Positions 9,657 through 18,672 of a stretch of 64,000 nucleotides of DNA are shown here, piece after piece. The stretch's first letter is position 1. Each line of letters opens with the position of its first letter. The stretch is taken from positions 1 through 64,000 of the forward strand of contig NZ_SWLG01000016.1 of assembly GCF_005747095.1 (NCBI RefSeq), in the 5' to 3' direction. This DNA comes from Exobacillus caeni (GTDB taxonomy: Bacteria > Bacillota > Bacilli > Bacillales > Guptibacillaceae). The notes beneath the pieces were generated by a model. That model was not told the DNA's origin and searched no databases. It saw nothing but the letters and a program-made list of their open reading frames with translations. Position numbers and translations under genes: made by a program.

Positions 9657-10823
9657 TCAGACTCTTGCAAATAAATTTTCTAAATGATTGACTGCTTGAT
9701 AAGACTTTTTTTGTATTTGTGGTATGGATTGCCGAAGCTTTTGTCTAATAGCCTCTTCTTCGTTAAACATCTTCCCAAACTTATCTTTTAATTTGTTACT
9801 GTTAGAAATTTCTTCTATATTTAATACTAGCTTTTGTTCCCCAAAAATATCTTTTGAAATGCCTTTAGATTTCACACTATATCCCAATACCATTGTTGGA
9901 ACACAACTTGAATAAGCCGCTATGGTAGCATGTGTTCTTGCTCCTATAAAAAACCTCATCCTGGCTATATAACCCTTATACTGAGTTGAATTTAAATTAT
10001 CAGGAAGCATTATTACTCTTCCTGTATCTTTAAATTCTTCATAAAAACTATGAAGAATTTCAAAATCATTATTCCCCTGATCGATGACATGTGGAGTAAG
10101 AGCAATTGTCATATCTGTGGTATTAAGAATATGCAAAATAAGATTTCTAACAGCTGACTTAGAATCCTTATTTTTCTTGTAAACCAATGGGCTGAAGTTA
10201 AGACCAACTGTATTATCTTCCTGCCAACCTTCTGGCAACTTTAACTCTTCCTTTTCAAGCGTAAAAGCTGAATCCGCACACAATTCTACATTAGTTAGCC
10301 CTTTCTCTATTAACATCTCAAATGTTAGGGTTTCGCGAGCCAGAATTAAATCAAATAACTTCAAATCTTCAAGTTTCCTAGCAGACATGTCTTCTTCACC
10401 AATCGAACATCCCCACAATATTAACTTTTTCCCAAGGGCTTTTACCCTTTTATGGATTTCATACCAGCCAGGCTGCTCTCCATAACAATAATTATCTCCT
10501 CCAATGGACAAGCATACATCTGCATTTTTGATATGTTTTATAACATTGCTATGGATCTTGCCAAGAGCAAAAGACTCATCGTTAAAGACTTTTACCTTAA
10601 AGGAAGAGATCAACCAGTCATAAGAAAACTTTTCAATAGTAGAATCGGAGCCATCATAAATTCCATCTAATTGAGTTATTATTTTGTCAGATTCTGGCCT
10701 ACCTGAGACAAGATGAACCTTCGCCCCTGGCATCCTTTCTTTTATAATTTTTGTTGAAGCACGAACAATTGCTTCACACCCTCTGTTTTGACTTCCTCCA
10801 TGAAAAAACATTAAGATATTCAT
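9657..10823 (-). CDS. Polysaccharide pyruvyl transferase family protein
   Basis: 388 residues. The N-terminus MNILMFFHGGSQNRGCEAIV and the C-terminal ARTHATIAAYSSCVPTMVLG segment (about 297-316) are characteristic of the family that includes EpsI, EpsO, WcaK and CsaB. These enzymes transfer pyruvate from phosphoenolpyruvate to make an acidic ketal on a sugar. It lies four bases from the downstream GT2 gene. The predicted result is a negatively charged exopolysaccharide. Confidence 0.85.
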   Translation of the reverse strand: MNILMFFHGGSQNRGCEAIVRASTKIIKERMPGAKVHLVSGRPESDKIITQLDGIYDGSDSTIEKFSYDWLISSFKVKVFNDESFALGKIHSNVIKHIKNADVCLSIGGDNYCYGEQPGWYEIHKRVKALGKKLILWGCSIGEEDMSARKLEDLKLFDLILARETLTFEMLIEKGLTNVELCADSAFTLEKEELKLPEGWQEDNTVGLNFSPLVYKKNKDSKSAVRNLILHILNTTDMTIALTPHVIDQGNNDFEILHSFYEEFKDTGRVIMLPDNLNSTQYKGYIARMRFFIGARTHATIAAYSSCVPTMVLGYSVKSKGISKDIFGEQKLVLNIEEISNSNKLKDKFGKMFNEEEAIRQKLRQSIPQIQKKSYQAVNHLENLFARV

Positions 10824-10827
10824 CTCA

Positions 10828-11868
10828 CTAACCTCCGTATTTATTTCGAAATCTACTATAAGCGGTTACACAATAAAGTCCGGCAATTGATTTTCTCTTG
10901 ATCATGTCCAGGAGAAACCGTTCATACCTACCTACTGTTTTATAAAGACTATGGTACTGCATCGACAATGCTTCTTTTACATGTTCGCTATTTACCATAC
11001 GCTTCACATAGTTATACCTTTTTCTAAAGGTTAGTTCCTGTGTAGAATAAAAATACAGGTGGATAAAAGACATAACATTCCTGATTAACTTATGAGATTT
11101 ATATTCTTTAATCTTGGTTTCGTTATACTTTTCTGTCACTATTTCTGGTAACTTTGCGAGATACACTTCTTCAGCTCTTTGGAAATAGTCCTTTTCTAAT
11201 ATATTTTTAGTTGCACTCCCTAAAACATCACGGTAATGATACCCTGTATAGTCGATATACCTTGCTGATCTTGCGTGACTAAAATAAATCATATTAAACA
11301 TTCCATCTTCACCAAGTGGAACACCAACAGGAAACCTTATATTCTGTTCTGTAATTAATTTATTTTTATATAGCTTGTTGCATACGGTATTACAATTATC
11401 AGCTTTTAGAAAATAAGGTAATAACTCTTCCTCAATATAATCCGAATCTAACTTTTCATTTACTCTGAAAGGATATCTTGTAGTGGTCGTTCTTTCTTCA
11501 TTATCGCTTTGAAAATTACAAAGGATTACATCACAATCATTTTCCATTACTTTTTCATATAGAAAACTGTACATATCCCTTTCCACAAAATCATCTGAGT
11601 CAACAAAACCAACATAATCTCCAGACGCAATATCTAATCCACTATTCCTAGCTGTACTAACTCCCTGGTTTTCCTGATTAATAAGGATTATACGTTTGTC
11701 CTTCTTACAATAGTTTTCAATAATGTTTTTACTCTTATCGTTTGATCCATCATTTACAAAAATAAATTCACATTGTTCTAAAGTTTGGTTTATAAGTGCC
11801 TCGATACATTGAGCGATATATTTCTCACTATTAAAGACTGGTATGATTACACTTACCTTTGTTCTCAT
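10828..11868 (-). CDS. Family 2 glycosyltransferase
   Basis: 346 residues. KVSVIIPVFNSEKYI begins the GT-A domain, followed by NDGSNDKS (about 40-47) and GFVDSDDF near residue 90. The C-terminal 130 residues are rich in Tyr and basic residues, as in EpsJ/EpsH-type transferases. An intrinsic terminator precedes it at 11885-11930, so full expression from the upstream promoter would need read-through. Confidence 0.85.
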   Translation of the reverse strand: MRTKVSVIIPVFNSEKYIAQCIEALINQTLEQCEFIFVNDGSNDKSKNIIENYCKKDKRIILINQENQGVSTARNSGLDIASGDYVGFVDSDDFVERDMYSFLYEKVMENDCDVILCNFQSDNEERTTTTRYPFRVNEKLDSDYIEEELLPYFLKADNCNTVCNKLYKNKLITEQNIRFPVGVPLGEDGMFNMIYFSHARSARYIDYTGYHYRDVLGSATKNILEKDYFQRAEEVYLAKLPEIVTEKYNETKIKEYKSHKLIRNVMSFIHLYFYSTQELTFRKRYNYVKRMVNSEHVKEALSMQYHSLYKTVGRYERFLLDMIKRKSIAGLYCVTAYSRFRNKYGG

Positions 11869-11884
11869 ATAACTTGCTCCTTAA

Positions 11885-11930
11885 CCAAAAAATCCCTTTT
11901 CTTTATGAATAAGTTTCATAGAAAAAAGGG
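11885..11930 (-). terminator. Internal intrinsic terminator in the eps locus
   Basis: On the minus strand CCCTTTTTTCT and AGAAAAGGG form the base of a long hairpin whose upper part pairs TATGAA with TTCATA, followed by ATTTTTT. It starts right at the stop codon of the GT4 gene at 11931 and ends 17 bp before the next gene. Confidence 0.65.
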
Positions 11931-13130
11931 TTAACTTCCGAATACCTTGTATAATTTTATTAATTCATCCTGATTGCTGTAATTCTTCTTTGCTGTTCCA
12001 TCTATTAAATTACTTCGCAGTTCATTTTCTAACATTAATCTTTTAATTCCTCTTGACAGTCCTTCAATACTTAAATCACAGATTAAACCATCTATCCCAT
12101 CCTGAACCTGACTCCTGGCTGTTGGATAGTTTGTTATTAAGACAGGTTTTCCTAATATCTTTGCCTCTGTTACTGTAACAGCTTTCCCTTCATATCTTGA
12201 TGGCTGAACATATAAATCACAGTTTTTCATGTAGGGATAGGGATTTGTTTTTTTTCCTAGCAAAATAAAGCTTTCTTTCAGTTGATACTCTTCAATTAGC
12301 TTTCGAAGTTCAGTTTCATAACCACCATAGCCAATGACAAACCATTTTATATTTTGATAACCTTGTTCATGTAGGTTTCTTAACGCTTTAATAGCTATAT
12401 CAAAACCTTTTACATATGACAATCTGCCAACGGATAATAGATTAAATGATTCGCTATCATGTTTATAGTAAACCTCTTCACTTGCCATCTTTTTTATAAA
12501 TTCTGGCGAGTTAATGTTCTCCATTTGGAACACCTTGTATTTAAGAGAAGGATATGTGTGTAAAAAAGATTCTGTTACCTCATCTGAGATAGAAGCAATA
12601 TAATCAAATTTATTCCATACATTAAGATCGAGTTTGTTATCAATTTCTAGTTTGCCATAATCCGTATGAATCCAGGCAATCTTCATCTTTGCATTTACCT
12701 TATATGCCAAAATATCATGGGGCCATGCATAGCTTATTGCAATATCATACAGTTTACTTTGCTTGGGTAAAAAATAAGTGGAATATTTTAATGATAGCTG
12801 CATCTGAATATATCCAGAACCTTCCTCTAATTTGAGAAATTTAGATTTGGCATTAGCTATATATTTGCTTGCTAATCTTACAAATGCAGTTGAATATTGC
12901 TTTTCTTTTACACATTCAACAATTGGTTTCCGAAAAAAAGAATACTGCTTTATTTGAGGTAGAACATTTACCTGATCTGGTATTAAACTTAAAAACTCTC
13001 CTGAATGGTTGAAAATTAAAAGATCAATATTATAAGAATCATAATCAAAACTCTCAAGCATATTAACCAAACTTCTTTCAATACCGCCGATTTCCATATC
13101 ATAAACTGAAATTAGTATATCCTTTTTCAT
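11931..13130 (-). CDS. Family 4 glycosyltransferase
   Basis: 399 residues. The start ILISVYDMEIGGIERSLVNM and the donor-site motif SRYEGKAVTVTEAKILGKP place it in the same GT4 subgroup as the genes at 7248 and 8455, though more diverged. The protein retains the LSVGRLSYVKGFD hinge (about 230-242) typical of GT4. Fourteen bases separate it from the upstream acyltransferase. It adds one residue of the repeat unit; specificity is unknown. Confidence 0.86.
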   Translation of the reverse strand: MKKDILISVYDMEIGGIERSLVNMLESFDYDSYNIDLLIFNHSGEFLSLIPDQVNVLPQIKQYSFFRKPIVECVKEKQYSTAFVRLASKYIANAKSKFLKLEEGSGYIQMQLSLKYSTYFLPKQSKLYDIAISYAWPHDILAYKVNAKMKIAWIHTDYGKLEIDNKLDLNVWNKFDYIASISDEVTESFLHTYPSLKYKVFQMENINSPEFIKKMASEEVYYKHDSESFNLLSVGRLSYVKGFDIAIKALRNLHEQGYQNIKWFVIGYGGYETELRKLIEEYQLKESFILLGKKTNPYPYMKNCDLYVQPSRYEGKAVTVTEAKILGKPVLITNYPTARSQVQDGIDGLICDLSIEGLSRGIKRLMLENELRSNLIDGTAKKNYSNQDELIKLYKVFGS

Positions 13131-13144
13131 AGCAACCCTCTCAA

Positions 13145-13774
13145 TTAACTACTTTTTACTTCGTTTAACTTAGAATGGCTTATGTATTTGCTCTCTCTTT
13201 TATTCAAGTATAAAGTGTTAGAGGGAACATGCCCTTTAACAACGCTTCCAGCTGCGATCACTGCATTATGACCTATTACCGTATCCTTTAAAATAACAAC
13301 ATTCGAACCTATCCAAACGTTTTCACCTATAATAACTTCTCCTTTTATAAGGTGACTATCACCTTCATTTTTATAATTATGATCATGGTCATTTATACAT
13401 ACATTAGGAGCTATCTTTGTGTTTCTTCCAATACTCACCTTTTTAACACAATTAATATTACAATTATCATTAATGAATACTTTTTCCCCAATGATCAGCT
13501 CCCCATCCAAATCTACGCGAAAACTTGCATTTTTTCGTATAAACGCAAATTCACCGATTGTAACCCTTGCCATTTTATTAAAAACTTCAATTTTGCTATT
13601 AGACTGAAGGGAGAAAATGGAAGATCGGATATTTTTAAAAAATAGCAATTTATAGAACAATCCTCTTATAAATCCTATTAATTGGGAAAAGTTCATGATA
13701 AGTGTAATATATAATCCTCGATTCCTAACTTCTCTTCTTAAGGTCTTGATAATTTTTATTATTGTAGTTACCAT
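13145..13774 (-). CDS. Hexapeptide-repeat acyltransferase
   Basis: 209 residues with left-handed beta-helix turns: VTIGEFAFIRKNASF, IGEKVFINDNCNINC, IGRNTKIAPNVCINDHDH, IGENVWIGSNVVILKDTVIG and AVIAAGSVVKGHVP. The His in NDHDH corresponds to the catalytic His of O-acetyltransferases such as WcaB and Vat-related proteins. The N-terminal 45 residues are basic and contain one amphipathic or membrane-associated helix. Probable role: acetylation of the exopolysaccharide. Confidence 0.82.
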   Translation of the reverse strand: MVTTIIKIIKTLRREVRNRGLYITLIMNFSQLIGFIRGLFYKLLFFKNIRSSIFSLQSNSKIEVFNKMARVTIGEFAFIRKNASFRVDLDGELIIGEKVFINDNCNINCVKKVSIGRNTKIAPNVCINDHDHNYKNEGDSHLIKGEVIIGENVWIGSNVVILKDTVIGHNAVIAAGSVVKGHVPSNTLYLNKRESKYISHSKLNEVKSS

Positions 13775-13796
13775 TATTAATCTCCCTCAATCTACT

Positions 13797-14540
13797 TTAA
13801 TTAAATCTATATATCTTTCTTAGCTTTGCAATGTTATTCCCGCCAATTATTTTTGAAAGAGTAGATTTTAAATATCCTTTTATGCGAGCTTTTGGAGGCA
13901 ACCAACTTTTATAAAAATGATGAATGGCGTACGTATTACTAGTTAAGAACTTTCGGCAATTAATATAATCATAAGGAGAAAAATATGTCTGAGGATAAAA
14001 TGCACCTATCCCTGACAACTCTTGATATTCACCATTCCTTTTCAAGCCGAATTTTTGAAGTAAATCAGATAAGATAGCTACGTTTGTAAAACTGTCAATT
14101 GTTCCATCTTCTTGTATGAAGTTCTTATTATTATAAGAATCAAGGAATAGCTTTATCAGTTTATTTCCTTTAGCGGCTCCTATTGTACTTGTCGCAATAA
14201 AGTTTTCTTGTTCAAACCCCCAGAACGATTCATGATGTAACAAATCATCAAAGGATTTAAACAACTCAACATCTGTATCTAAATAAATCCCCCCGTAATT
14301 ATATAAGGCTTTGACCCTTACAAAATCGCTAACAAAGGCGAATTTTTTAGAACGATAAGCTTCTCTTACGTAAGAATTACTACTATTAACATCGAAGTTT
14401 TGTTCATTCCACTCAATAATTTCATAGTCTGTTAAGTGCCTTTTCCAACTATCGATACATTTTTGGATTACTTTAGGTTTTTCTTTACCTCCGAACCAAC
14501 AATAATGAATTATTTTTGGAATCTTATTTTGTTTAACCAT
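13797..14540 (-). CDS. GT32-type glycosyltransferase (capsular polysaccharide synthesis)
   Basis: 247 residues. IPKIIHYCWFGGKEKPK at the start and GGIYLDTDVE (DXD metal site, about residues 88-97) are diagnostic of the Gly_transf_sug/GT32 group. FVSDFVRVKALYNYGG just before the DXD is also conserved. It is the first enzyme gene after sinR-A, 32 bp downstream of it, and probably shares its transcript. Confidence 0.86.
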   Translation of the reverse strand: MVKQNKIPKIIHYCWFGGKEKPKVIQKCIDSWKRHLTDYEIIEWNEQNFDVNSSNSYVREAYRSKKFAFVSDFVRVKALYNYGGIYLDTDVELFKSFDDLLHHESFWGFEQENFIATSTIGAAKGNKLIKLFLDSYNNKNFIQEDGTIDSFTNVAILSDLLQKFGLKRNGEYQELSGIGAFYPQTYFSPYDYINCRKFLTSNTYAIHHFYKSWLPPKARIKGYLKSTLSKIIGGNNIAKLRKIYRFN

Positions 14541-14572
14541 TATCGATCTCCCTTAATGATGGAAGTTTTATT

Positions 14573-14917
14573 TTATTCGATCTCAACCTTTTCATTTTGC
14601 CACTTAATAAATTCAATTAATGTTTTAATTTCTTGAATCTGTTCTTTTTCAACTCCGGCACTTTTTAAGTCTTTTACAAATTCAAGCCACTCTCTTTCAA
14701 TAACTTGTTGGTCCTGTTCATTTCCAGTTAAAAGTAGTGTTTTCAGGTCAACATCCAGTACAAATGATATTTTCTCTAATACCTGGATAGAGGGATTCTG
14801 GTTTAAGTTCCGTTCTATGCTACTTAAATATGACTTTGAAATTCTAGCTTTTTCTGCGAGTTCGGATAATGTATACCCCCTATTTTTCCTGATTTCCATT
14901 ATGTTTTTTCCAATCAT
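14573..14917 (-). CDS. SinR-like transcriptional repressor (sinR-A)
   Basis: 114 residues. The N-terminal XRE helix-turn-helix is complete (IRKNRGYTLSELAEKARISK, then SYLSSIERNLNQNPSIQVLE). The C-terminus has the SinI/SinR interaction motif (EREWLEFVKDLKSAGVEKEQ, then EFIKWQNE). In B. subtilis SinR represses eps and tapA and is antagonised by SinI through this C-terminal segment. This copy sits inside the eps locus, between the epsN-like gene and the second glycosyltransferase block, and no GTTC-N8-GAAC palindrome was found just upstream. A GAGG about 9 bp before the ATG supports the start. It is one of three SinR-like proteins in the window and may regulate the downstream block. Confidence 0.9.
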   Translation of the reverse strand: MIGKNIMEIRKNRGYTLSELAEKARISKSYLSSIERNLNQNPSIQVLEKISFVLDVDLKTLLLTGNEQDQQVIEREWLEFVKDLKSAGVEKEQIQEIKTLIEFIKWQNEKVEIE

Positions 14918-15060
14918 CCTTTATACCTCGTTATTCCTTATATTGTGTATTTCTTTTTAAAAAGGGAATTAGAAAGTATAAAACCCTTCAGCCTTGATAA
15001 AAGCATATTCGAATAACTTTCTATGATTTTCATAATAATGTTATAAGGAGGGATTAAATT

Positions 15061-15246
15061 ATGCTTCAATTGCCAGGCAACCTTTCCAGGGACTTAAGCA
15101 ATTGCTATCATAAACTAATGTATTCCTATAATTTTATCCTTTACAGAGACTGTAGAGACACACTATTAAAGCAAAAATTTTATAAGAGGGCAAAAGTTCA
15201 TGAATATAAATACCTTTGTAAAGTCAAGCTAAACTCACAGCAGTAA
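15061..15246 (+). CDS. Possible small protein of unknown function
   Basis: A 61-codon frame on the opposite strand to its surroundings, in the 306-bp gap between sinR-A and the epsN-like gene. It has a good AAGGAGGG ribosome binding site 9 bp before the ATG. The product is basic, Tyr- and Lys-rich, and resembles nothing I recognise. Its last 23 bases overlap the end of the convergent aminotransferase gene. It may be a real micro-protein or chance. Confidence 0.3.
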   Translation: MLQLPGNLSRDLSNCYHKLMYSYNFILYRDCRDTLLKQKFYKRAKVHEYKYLCKVKLNSQQ

Positions 15247-16390
15247 TGGCCTTTTTAAGACAATCTATTACTCTCATTTGTTCCTCTGTAGACATATTTG
15301 TTCCAGAAGGTAAACAAATCCCCGAGGAAAATAATTCTTCTGAAACACTAATTTTTTCGCTATGAGAATAATATGGACACTGTCTAAATACCGGTTGTAG
15401 ATGAAGCGGTTTCCACACTGGCCGTGCCTCAATATTTTCTTTTTCCATATCCTGAATTATTGCAGATACCCTTACATTTGCTGCTGTTTGATCGATTGTT
15501 AAGGTTGTTAGCCACCTATTTGACTTTGTATTTTCTAATTCAGGCATAAACTTTACTCCCGGAAGAAAAGCTAGTTCTTGTTTATATTTTTGAAAAATGG
15601 TTCGTTTTGCGGCTACTCTTTCTTCTAAAACTTCTAATTGACCTCGACCTACACCAGCTAATAAATTACTCAACCTATAATTATAGCCGATAGTACTATG
15701 CTGATAATGAGGAGCAGGATCTCTTGCCTGTGTAGCCAAAAAACGAGCTCTTTTTAATGCTTCCACATCATTTGAAACCAGCATTCCCCCGCCAGAAGTG
15801 GTGATAATTTTATTTCCATTGAACGAGTAGATCCCAAACTTTCCAAAAGTTCCACTAGGCTTTTCCCTATAAGATGATCCAAGTGATTCCGCAGCATCTT
15901 CTATTACAGGTACATTGTAGTAATCACATATCGTTAATATTTCCTCCATTTTTGCACTTTGGCCGTATAAATTTACAACGATGACTGCTTTTGGTAAATT
16001 GCCTGTTGATTTTGCTTCCTTAAACGCTTTTGAAAGTGCCTGAGGCGACATGTTCCAGGTCTCTGGTTCTGAGTCAATAAAAACAGGTTCAGCATTCTGG
16101 TAAATGATCGGGTTTGCACTTGCGATAAAGGTAAGGCTGGAACAAAAAACCTTGTCTCCTCTTTTTATATCTAATAAAGAAAGAGCCAAATGAATCGCTG
16201 CAGTTCCAGAACTCACTGCAACAGCGTCATTGACTCCCACGTATCTTGCTATTTCTTTTTCAAAAGCATCAACATTGGGGCCTAGAGGAGCAATCCAGTT
16301 TGTTTCAAAGGCTTCCTTAATATATTTGAGTTCATTTCCACTCATATGAGGAGAAGAAAGATAGATTCTTTTTTTGTCATTAATCAACAT
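15224..16390 (-). CDS. epsN: EpsN-type PLP aminotransferase (DegT/DnrJ/EryC1/StrS family)
   Basis: 388 residues. The family signature is complete: AVAVSSGTAAIHLAL (about 57-71), VIEDAAESLGSSY (about 160-172) and GKFGIYSFNGNKIITTSGGG, where the Lys binds PLP. Members including EpsN and PglE transfer an amino group to UDP-4-keto-6-deoxy-sugars. The EpsC-type dehydratase at 25.4-27.3 kb would make that substrate. It has an AGGAGG site before its ATG. In B. subtilis epsN lies near epsM, but no EpsM-type acetyltransferase adjoins this gene; an ATP-grasp protein and a HAD phosphatase occupy that place. Confidence 0.85.
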   Translation of the reverse strand: MLINDKKRIYLSSPHMSGNELKYIKEAFETNWIAPLGPNVDAFEKEIARYVGVNDAVAVSSGTAAIHLALSLLDIKRGDKVFCSSLTFIASANPIIYQNAEPVFIDSEPETWNMSPQALSKAFKEAKSTGNLPKAVIVVNLYGQSAKMEEILTICDYYNVPVIEDAAESLGSSYREKPSGTFGKFGIYSFNGNKIITTSGGGMLVSNDVEALKRARFLATQARDPAPHYQHSTIGYNYRLSNLLAGVGRGQLEVLEERVAAKRTIFQKYKQELAFLPGVKFMPELENTKSNRWLTTLTIDQTAANVRVSAIIQDMEKENIEARPVWKPLHLQPVFRQCPYYSHSEKISVSEELFSSGICLPSGTNMSTEEQMRVIDCLKKAITAVSLA

Positions 16391-16407
16391 TTTTTCCTCC
16401 TACTCAA

Positions 16408-17094
16408 CTATTTAAAGGCATGTTTGAACTCTGCAATAAAACGGAGTTCTCTTAAATCTTTAATTTGGTAATGCGCTTGAAAACTCTCTTCTGAAATAGC
16501 ATTAGAATATAAACCATCATCTCGTTTAATTTGAACCGTTTTCCAACCTAACCTTTTAGCGGTAACAAAATCTTTAGTTATGTTATCTCCCACATAAACA
16601 CACTCATCGTGTGAACACATTAGTTTCCCTTTAATTCGCTCATATGGAAATGGACTGGGTTTCCAATGTTGCCTTCCAAATGTATCAGTTAGAACGATTG
16701 ACTCAAATTTTTCTGTTAATCTTAATGCGTTTACTTTTCGTTTTTGTGTATTGACATAACCATCTGAAATAATACCTAGCTTGATGTTTTTGTTTAAATT
16801 TGTTAACACCCAGTTTGCATCTTCTAACAGTTTTATATCAGGATCATGTTCCCTATAGATTGTTACTAATTTATTTATCATTTCTTTATCGTAACTAATA
16901 TTCAATTGATCGAGTGTTTTATTAAAGGTATTTTTTGTTTCACCTGATTCAAACAAAATTTTTGCTCTAATATAAAATTCATTTATCTCATAATTTTCAA
17001 CTAACCATTGATGTACGGCCTTAAATCCACTCTTAACATAATCAATTTCTCTATATAAAGTATCATCTAGATCAAATACTAATGCTGTTATCAT
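16408..17094 (-). CDS. HAD-superfamily hydrolase
   Basis: 228 residues from the chosen start. HAD motif I is ALVFDLDDTLY at the extreme N-terminus, motif II is GIISDGY, the conserved Lys is in WKPSPFPYE and motif IV is YVGDNITKDF. The longer frame adds 11 residues from 17127, but the ATG at 17094 has AGAGAGG correctly spaced before it and puts motif I in its usual position. The gene overlaps the end of the ATP-grasp gene by 23 bp, so the two are translationally coupled and probably act in one pathway. Likely a phosphatase on a sugar phosphate; the substrate is unknown. Confidence 0.8.
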   Translation of the reverse strand: MITALVFDLDDTLYREIDYVKSGFKAVHQWLVENYEINEFYIRAKILFESGETKNTFNKTLDQLNISYDKEMINKLVTIYREHDPDIKLLEDANWVLTNLNKNIKLGIISDGYVNTQKRKVNALRLTEKFESIVLTDTFGRQHWKPSPFPYERIKGKLMCSHDECVYVGDNITKDFVTAKRLGWKTVQIKRDDGLYSNAISEESFQAHYQIKDLRELRFIAEFKHAFK

Positions 17095-18073
17095 CTTGTA
17101 TCCTCTCTGAAAAAACTTCTTCATCAAACCTAAGCATTGTTAAATTTTCTTTCCAAGAAAAATCTTTTTCGTTAAATACTTGTCCCTGGCCTGATTGAAT
17201 TGTCCATAGTGGAAAGTTAGCTCCTGCTTCAATTGAAAGGGGGATACCTCCACCATATCTGGGATTAATTTCAATAAATTTTATTGCATTATTCTCTTGC
17301 TTAAAACACTGTATAGTTATACAGCCTTTTGGTCCTGGCAATAGATTAATAACCCTCTCTACTGCATCAATAATAGACTGATCTTTTTTTGTTATCCCTT
17401 TGCTTACTTCACCAGCTCTAGTTTCTATACGCTGTCTAGGAACAATTGATTTAATATTTCCTTGAAAATCAGTCATTACATCTACTGTATACTCAGTGCC
17501 GTTAATATATTCTTGGACCATCGCATTCGGAATGTATTCCCCAAAAAAATCCAATTCATTTTCATTATTTACTTTAAAAACACCTTCACTAGAGCTACCA
17601 TCACGTGGTTTTATTAATAAAGGAAACTTATACTTGTGTGTGGATAACTCTTGCATACTATATACTTTTGGGGTATCAATATTATTTTTTATAAAGAAGA
17701 GATTAGTTTTTATTTTATCACTAGCTATTTCGATAACTTTACTACTTGATACTAAAATCTGAACCCCCTCCTTTTCAAATAAACTTTTATTACTTGCAAA
17801 AACCATTAATTCTGTATCTATTAAAGGGATTACTAAATTTATGCTCTCTTGTTTACAAATTTCTAGTATTCTTCCTACATATTTTTCATTTGCTACTCTT
17901 GGAACTAAGTAATGCTTGTCACTAAAAAAGGCTGCTGGGGCATTACTTTTAATATCAGTTGTTAAAACTTTTCCTGTAATTGAATTATCGGCCATTACTT
18001 TTTTGAACTTTCTAATCAATGACACTCTTCGACCACAACTGGTAAATAAAATGTTAACCTGAGTGTTTTTCAT
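17072..18073 (-). CDS. ATP-grasp ligase (PylC/CarB-like)
   Basis: 333 residues. The N-terminal pre-ATP-grasp domain (NILFTSCGRRVSLIRKFKK) is followed by the ATP-grasp fold with FPLLIKPRDGSSSEGVF (about 150-166) and the metal-binding FIEINPRYGGGIPLS (about 273-287). Family enzymes join a carboxylate to an amine or thiol using ATP. The gene overlaps both neighbours: the EpsL-type transferase upstream by 20 bp and the HAD gene downstream. The genomic position, next to the aminotransferase, suggests it may attach an acyl group or amino acid to an amino sugar. That role is inference. Confidence 0.8.
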   Translation of the reverse strand: MKNTQVNILFTSCGRRVSLIRKFKKVMADNSITGKVLTTDIKSNAPAAFFSDKHYLVPRVANEKYVGRILEICKQESINLVIPLIDTELMVFASNKSLFEKEGVQILVSSSKVIEIASDKIKTNLFFIKNNIDTPKVYSMQELSTHKYKFPLLIKPRDGSSSEGVFKVNNENELDFFGEYIPNAMVQEYINGTEYTVDVMTDFQGNIKSIVPRQRIETRAGEVSKGITKKDQSIIDAVERVINLLPGPKGCITIQCFKQENNAIKFIEINPRYGGGIPLSIEAGANFPLWTIQSGQGQVFNEKDFSWKENLTMLRFDEEVFSERIQDDNSISI

Positions 18074-18668
18074 GAGTATTTATACTCCCTTTGAAGATAG
18101 GCATAGAAACATGGTCTTTATGTTCTATACCTTCAGATTTTAATACTTTTTTAAATGTTAAATATAATATTTTTAAATCTATCAGAAGATTTTGATGTTC
18201 AACATACCAAACATCGAATTTGAATTTATCTTCCCACGATATCGCATTTCTACCATTAACCTGGGCCCAACCTGTGATTCCTGGCTTTACGTCATGCCTC
18301 CTTGCCTGTTCTTTTGTATATAGTGGTAGGTACTCCATTAATAGTGGTCTTGGACCTACCAGGCTAATATCACCTTTTATAACATTTATTAGTTGTGGCA
18401 ATTCATCTAAGCTATACTTCCTAATAAATTTACCAAAAGGTGTTAATCTCTGATGATCAGGGAGAAGTTTACCATCCTTACCAACCTGGTCAGTCATTGT
18501 ACGAAATTTATAAAGATAAAAAGGCTTTCCGTATAAACCCGGGCGTTTCTGTTTAAATATAATGGGCGATCCTAACTTCACCTTTACTAATAGCCCAACA
18601 GTAACAGTGAGGGGAACTGAAATAATAAATATAAATAGGGAAAGAAGAAAATCCAAAAACCTTTTCAT
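18054..18668 (-). CDS. epsL: EpsL-type undecaprenyl-phosphate sugar phosphotransferase
   Basis: 204 residues. It has one N-terminal membrane helix (about 5-27) and the bacterial sugar transferase domain: PIIFKQKRPGLYGKPFYLYK, YSLDELPQLINVIKGDISLV with GPRP, and KPGITGWAQVNGR. This is the short form without the multi-span N-terminus of WcaJ/WbaP, like EpsL and PglC. Such enzymes move a phospho-sugar, often a diacetamido-deoxy sugar, onto undecaprenyl phosphate to start the repeat unit. It is placed with the epsC- and epsN-type genes that could make its substrate. Confidence 0.87.
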   Translation of the reverse strand: MKRFLDFLLSLFIFIISVPLTVTVGLLVKVKLGSPIIFKQKRPGLYGKPFYLYKFRTMTDQVGKDGKLLPDHQRLTPFGKFIRKYSLDELPQLINVIKGDISLVGPRPLLMEYLPLYTKEQARRHDVKPGITGWAQVNGRNAISWEDKFKFDVWYVEHQNLLIDLKILYLTFKKVLKSEGIEHKDHVSMPIFKGSINTHEKHSG

Positions 18669-18672
18669 ATCA

